From assembly GCF_003003255.1 (NCBI RefSeq), contig NZ_PVTD01000010.1:1-64000 (forward strand): a stretch of 64,000 nt of DNA, read 5' to 3'. The DNA comes from Aliiruegeria haliotis. GTDB taxonomy: Bacteria > Pseudomonadota > Alphaproteobacteria > Rhodobacterales > Rhodobacteraceae. How positions within the stretch are numbered: position 1 is the stretch's first letter; each line of letters starts with the position of its first letter. The position numbers were made by a program, and so were the translations under genes. Below, piece by piece: positions 63,094 to 64,000 of the stretch. The notes under the pieces are model-generated. The model ran no database searches. It was not told where the DNA came from and was given only the letters and a program-made list of their open reading frames with translations.

Positions 63094-63118
63094 AAGGCGC
63101 GCCGGATCGGCGCGCTTT
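63094..63118 (+). terminator. intrinsic terminator of the beta-oxidation operon
   Basis: Stem GCGCGCC (63097-63103) and GGCGCGC (63109-63115) around a 5-base loop, with flanking A-T pairs and TTT after it. It is placed 24 bases after the fadJ stop and also faces the end of the convergent Hint gene. Confidence 0.78.
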
Positions 63119-63143
63119 CATTTGTTGGGGATCAGGCCCCGGC

Positions 63144-63821
63144 TCAGGACAAATGGGCGGGTCGAGTCCCGGTATGGGTCTGCGCAAAGGAGCTGTCAGC
63201 GAAGTCCAGCCCCGCGACCACCGAATTGGCATCTTCGGCAGAGAGCACTGGGTAGCGCGTATTCGGCTCTGCCCACATCGCCTCTTCCACGGTTGCCGGC
63301 ATGGCGATCTCGGCGGCTTCACAAATCGCTAGCGCGTTTCCTTCGATGAAGATCACCTGGTCCTGCTCGAAGCCAAGTGTGACCACGACGACGGCCTCCT
63401 CAGGAAGCACACGCCGCACACCCTGGGCTCCATCGAGCCGCATCGCCTGCACGGGTGCAAAGGGATCGCCGAGCAACTCCTCTGCAAGGTCGCTTTCGAT
63501 CACCAGCGCCTGACCTGCCAGCGTCAGCAGGGGGCGGCGGTTTCCGATCATTCCGGCGGGAACGGACAGCAGCGGACGCACCGAAGCACGCGCCTTCTGG
63601 TTCATCGGATAGAGGCGGCGCGTCACACCCTTCACAACCTGCACACCGTCGTCGAAGGTCAGGACCTCGTCGCCGACGCAAAGCGCCTCGACCGGCCGCC
63701 AGCCGGTCGTGGTTGCGACGAGGGTGCCAGCAACAAGCCCACATTCCGGCGCCAGAGGCTGCGGTCCGGTGTCTTCACGGCTGTCACGCATCCCTACGGC
63801 CTCGGCTATCCAGTCCAGCAT
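63144..63821 (-). CDS. Hint (Hedgehog/intein) domain protein
   Basis: A 225-residue protein. From about residue 27 it has a Hint_2-type domain: CGLVAGTLVATTTGWRPVEA and LCVGDEVLTFDDG, with the N-terminal Cys of the self-cleavage module. Similar proteins abound in Rhodobacterales, often on secreted proteins, and none of these has a proven function. No signal peptide is visible, the C-terminal splice residues cannot be judged, and no toxin domain follows. It is probably a stand-alone Hint protein. A CtrA-like site lies 43 bases upstream. Confidence 0.8.
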   Translation of the reverse strand: MLDWIAEAVGMRDSREDTGPQPLAPECGLVAGTLVATTTGWRPVEALCVGDEVLTFDDGVQVVKGVTRRLYPMNQKARASVRPLLSVPAGMIGNRRPLLTLAGQALVIESDLAEELLGDPFAPVQAMRLDGAQGVRRVLPEEAVVVVTLGFEQDQVIFIEGNALAICEAAEIAMPATVEEAMWAEPNTRYPVLSAEDANSVVAGLDFADSSFAQTHTGTRPAHLS

Positions 63822-63863
63822 CGGTTCGTTCCCTGTCCCAACCGGGCTTTCCCGGCTTCATGG

Positions 63864-63878
63864 TTAACCAAGACGTAA
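63864..63878. promoter_or_regulatory. possible CtrA binding site
   Basis: TTAA, seven bases, GTAA: seven of eight positions of the CtrA consensus. It lies 43 bases upstream of the Hint gene start, in the gap shared with the last plus-strand ORF. Confidence 0.35.
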
Positions 63879-63886
63879 CGAACGGA

Positions 63887-63938
63887 CCGGAATTCGGGCA
63901 AAAGGAGACTTAATTGAGGCAATGTCCCGAATTTGGGA
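63887..63938. repeat. two copies of a CCsGAATTyGGG dyad
   Basis: CCGGAATTCGGG (63887-63898) and CCCGAATTTGGG (63926-63937) match at 10 of 12 positions, are nearly palindromic and are 39 bases apart. The second is extended to TCCC-N6-GGGA. They flank the ribosome binding site of the last ORF and look like a pair of operators. Confidence 0.45.
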
Positions 63939-64000
63939 ACAATAAGACACATGGAGCTGTTGTGTTTCCAGTTTCGACGCGGATTTCGCACCCTTCGGAC
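63914..64000 (+). CDS. start of an unrecognised gene, cut by the window edge
   Basis: A frame from TTG 63914 has AAGGAG 6 bases upstream and stays open for 29 codons to the end of the window (MRQCPEFGNN...). I do not recognise the peptide. An ATG at 63951 in another frame is also open, so the start is not certain. The second copy of the CCsGAATTyGGG dyad would lie inside its first codons. Confidence 0.3.
   Translation, partial: MRQCPEFGNNKTHGAVVFPVSTRISHPSD

Noticed and set aside
63806-63991. A 61-codon minus-strand frame at the right edge
   Set aside because: It overlaps the start of the Hint gene and the operator-like repeats, and lacks a ribosome binding site.

Overview
The window looks like chromosomal DNA of a Rhodobacterales (Roseobacter-group) alphaproteobacterium. 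The reasons are the high G+C, the order rpmH-rnpA-yidD ... yidC-MOSC-engB-argB, three tandem peptide deformylase genes in front of fmt, the rplJ-rplL-rpoB-rpoC block, a beta-oxidation operon led by two MerR regulators, and alphaproteobacterial-type SOS and CtrA-like sites. No rRNA operon, CRISPR array or prophage is visible. One tRNA gene, tRNA-Arg(ACG), is present.

Layout. 1-1500 is accessory in character: the first codons of a probable IS3-family orfA run off the left edge, followed by an unrecognised 397-residue gene of clearly lower G+C beside tRNA-Arg. 1779-5349 (minus) is a three-gene unit of TVP38 membrane protein, MerA-like flavoprotein and orphan histidine kinase. 5650-12959 (plus) is the ribosome and membrane-biogenesis block (rpmH, rnpA, yidD, yidC, engB), with ttcA and a c-di-GMP phosphodiesterase gene inserted. 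13014-18422 holds an SDR, argB, a ferredoxin-like protein, a SixA-like phosphatase and the def-def-def-fmt operon. 18522-25856 holds a PatB-type lyase, an L,D-transpeptidase, a glutathionyl-hydroquinone reductase, a receiver-only protein, cobC-cbiB and a lytic transglycosylase. 25921-35296 holds smc, a multi-pass membrane protein, a small ORF, dnaE2 without imuA/imuB, and rppH. 35408-45075 (minus) is rplJ-rplL-rpoB-rpoC with several hairpins. 45340-51929 (minus) holds a secreted three-collar-module protein with a C-terminal sorting signal, a lipoprotein transglycosylase, an SRAP protein, a polyamine-binding protein and a 5'-nucleotidase. 52078-55710 holds DUF952-pyrD and a MATE/thioesterase operon. 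55856-63070 (plus) is the MerR-MerR-acyl-CoA dehydrogenase-GST-thiolase-FadJ fatty acid oxidation operon. A Hint-domain protein and the start of one more gene close the window.

Most of this is conserved housekeeping DNA, and I do not claim a new defence or mobile system. The points most worth a second look are: the third deformylase paralogue, which has lost both the metal-binding Cys and the catalytic Glu; the three-collar surface protein inserted just upstream of the rplJ leader; the orphan lower-G+C gene next to tRNA-Arg; the kinase/MerA-like/TVP38 unit; the solitary dnaE2 with a near-consensus SOS box; a receiver protein lacking the conserved Lys; a GGDEF-EAL protein with a destroyed GGDEF site; and two pairs of short unexplained DNA motifs (TTCGCAT copies near 29534-29650 and CCsGAATTyGGG copies near 63887-63938).

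All family names come from recognising motifs by eye. No database search was run.
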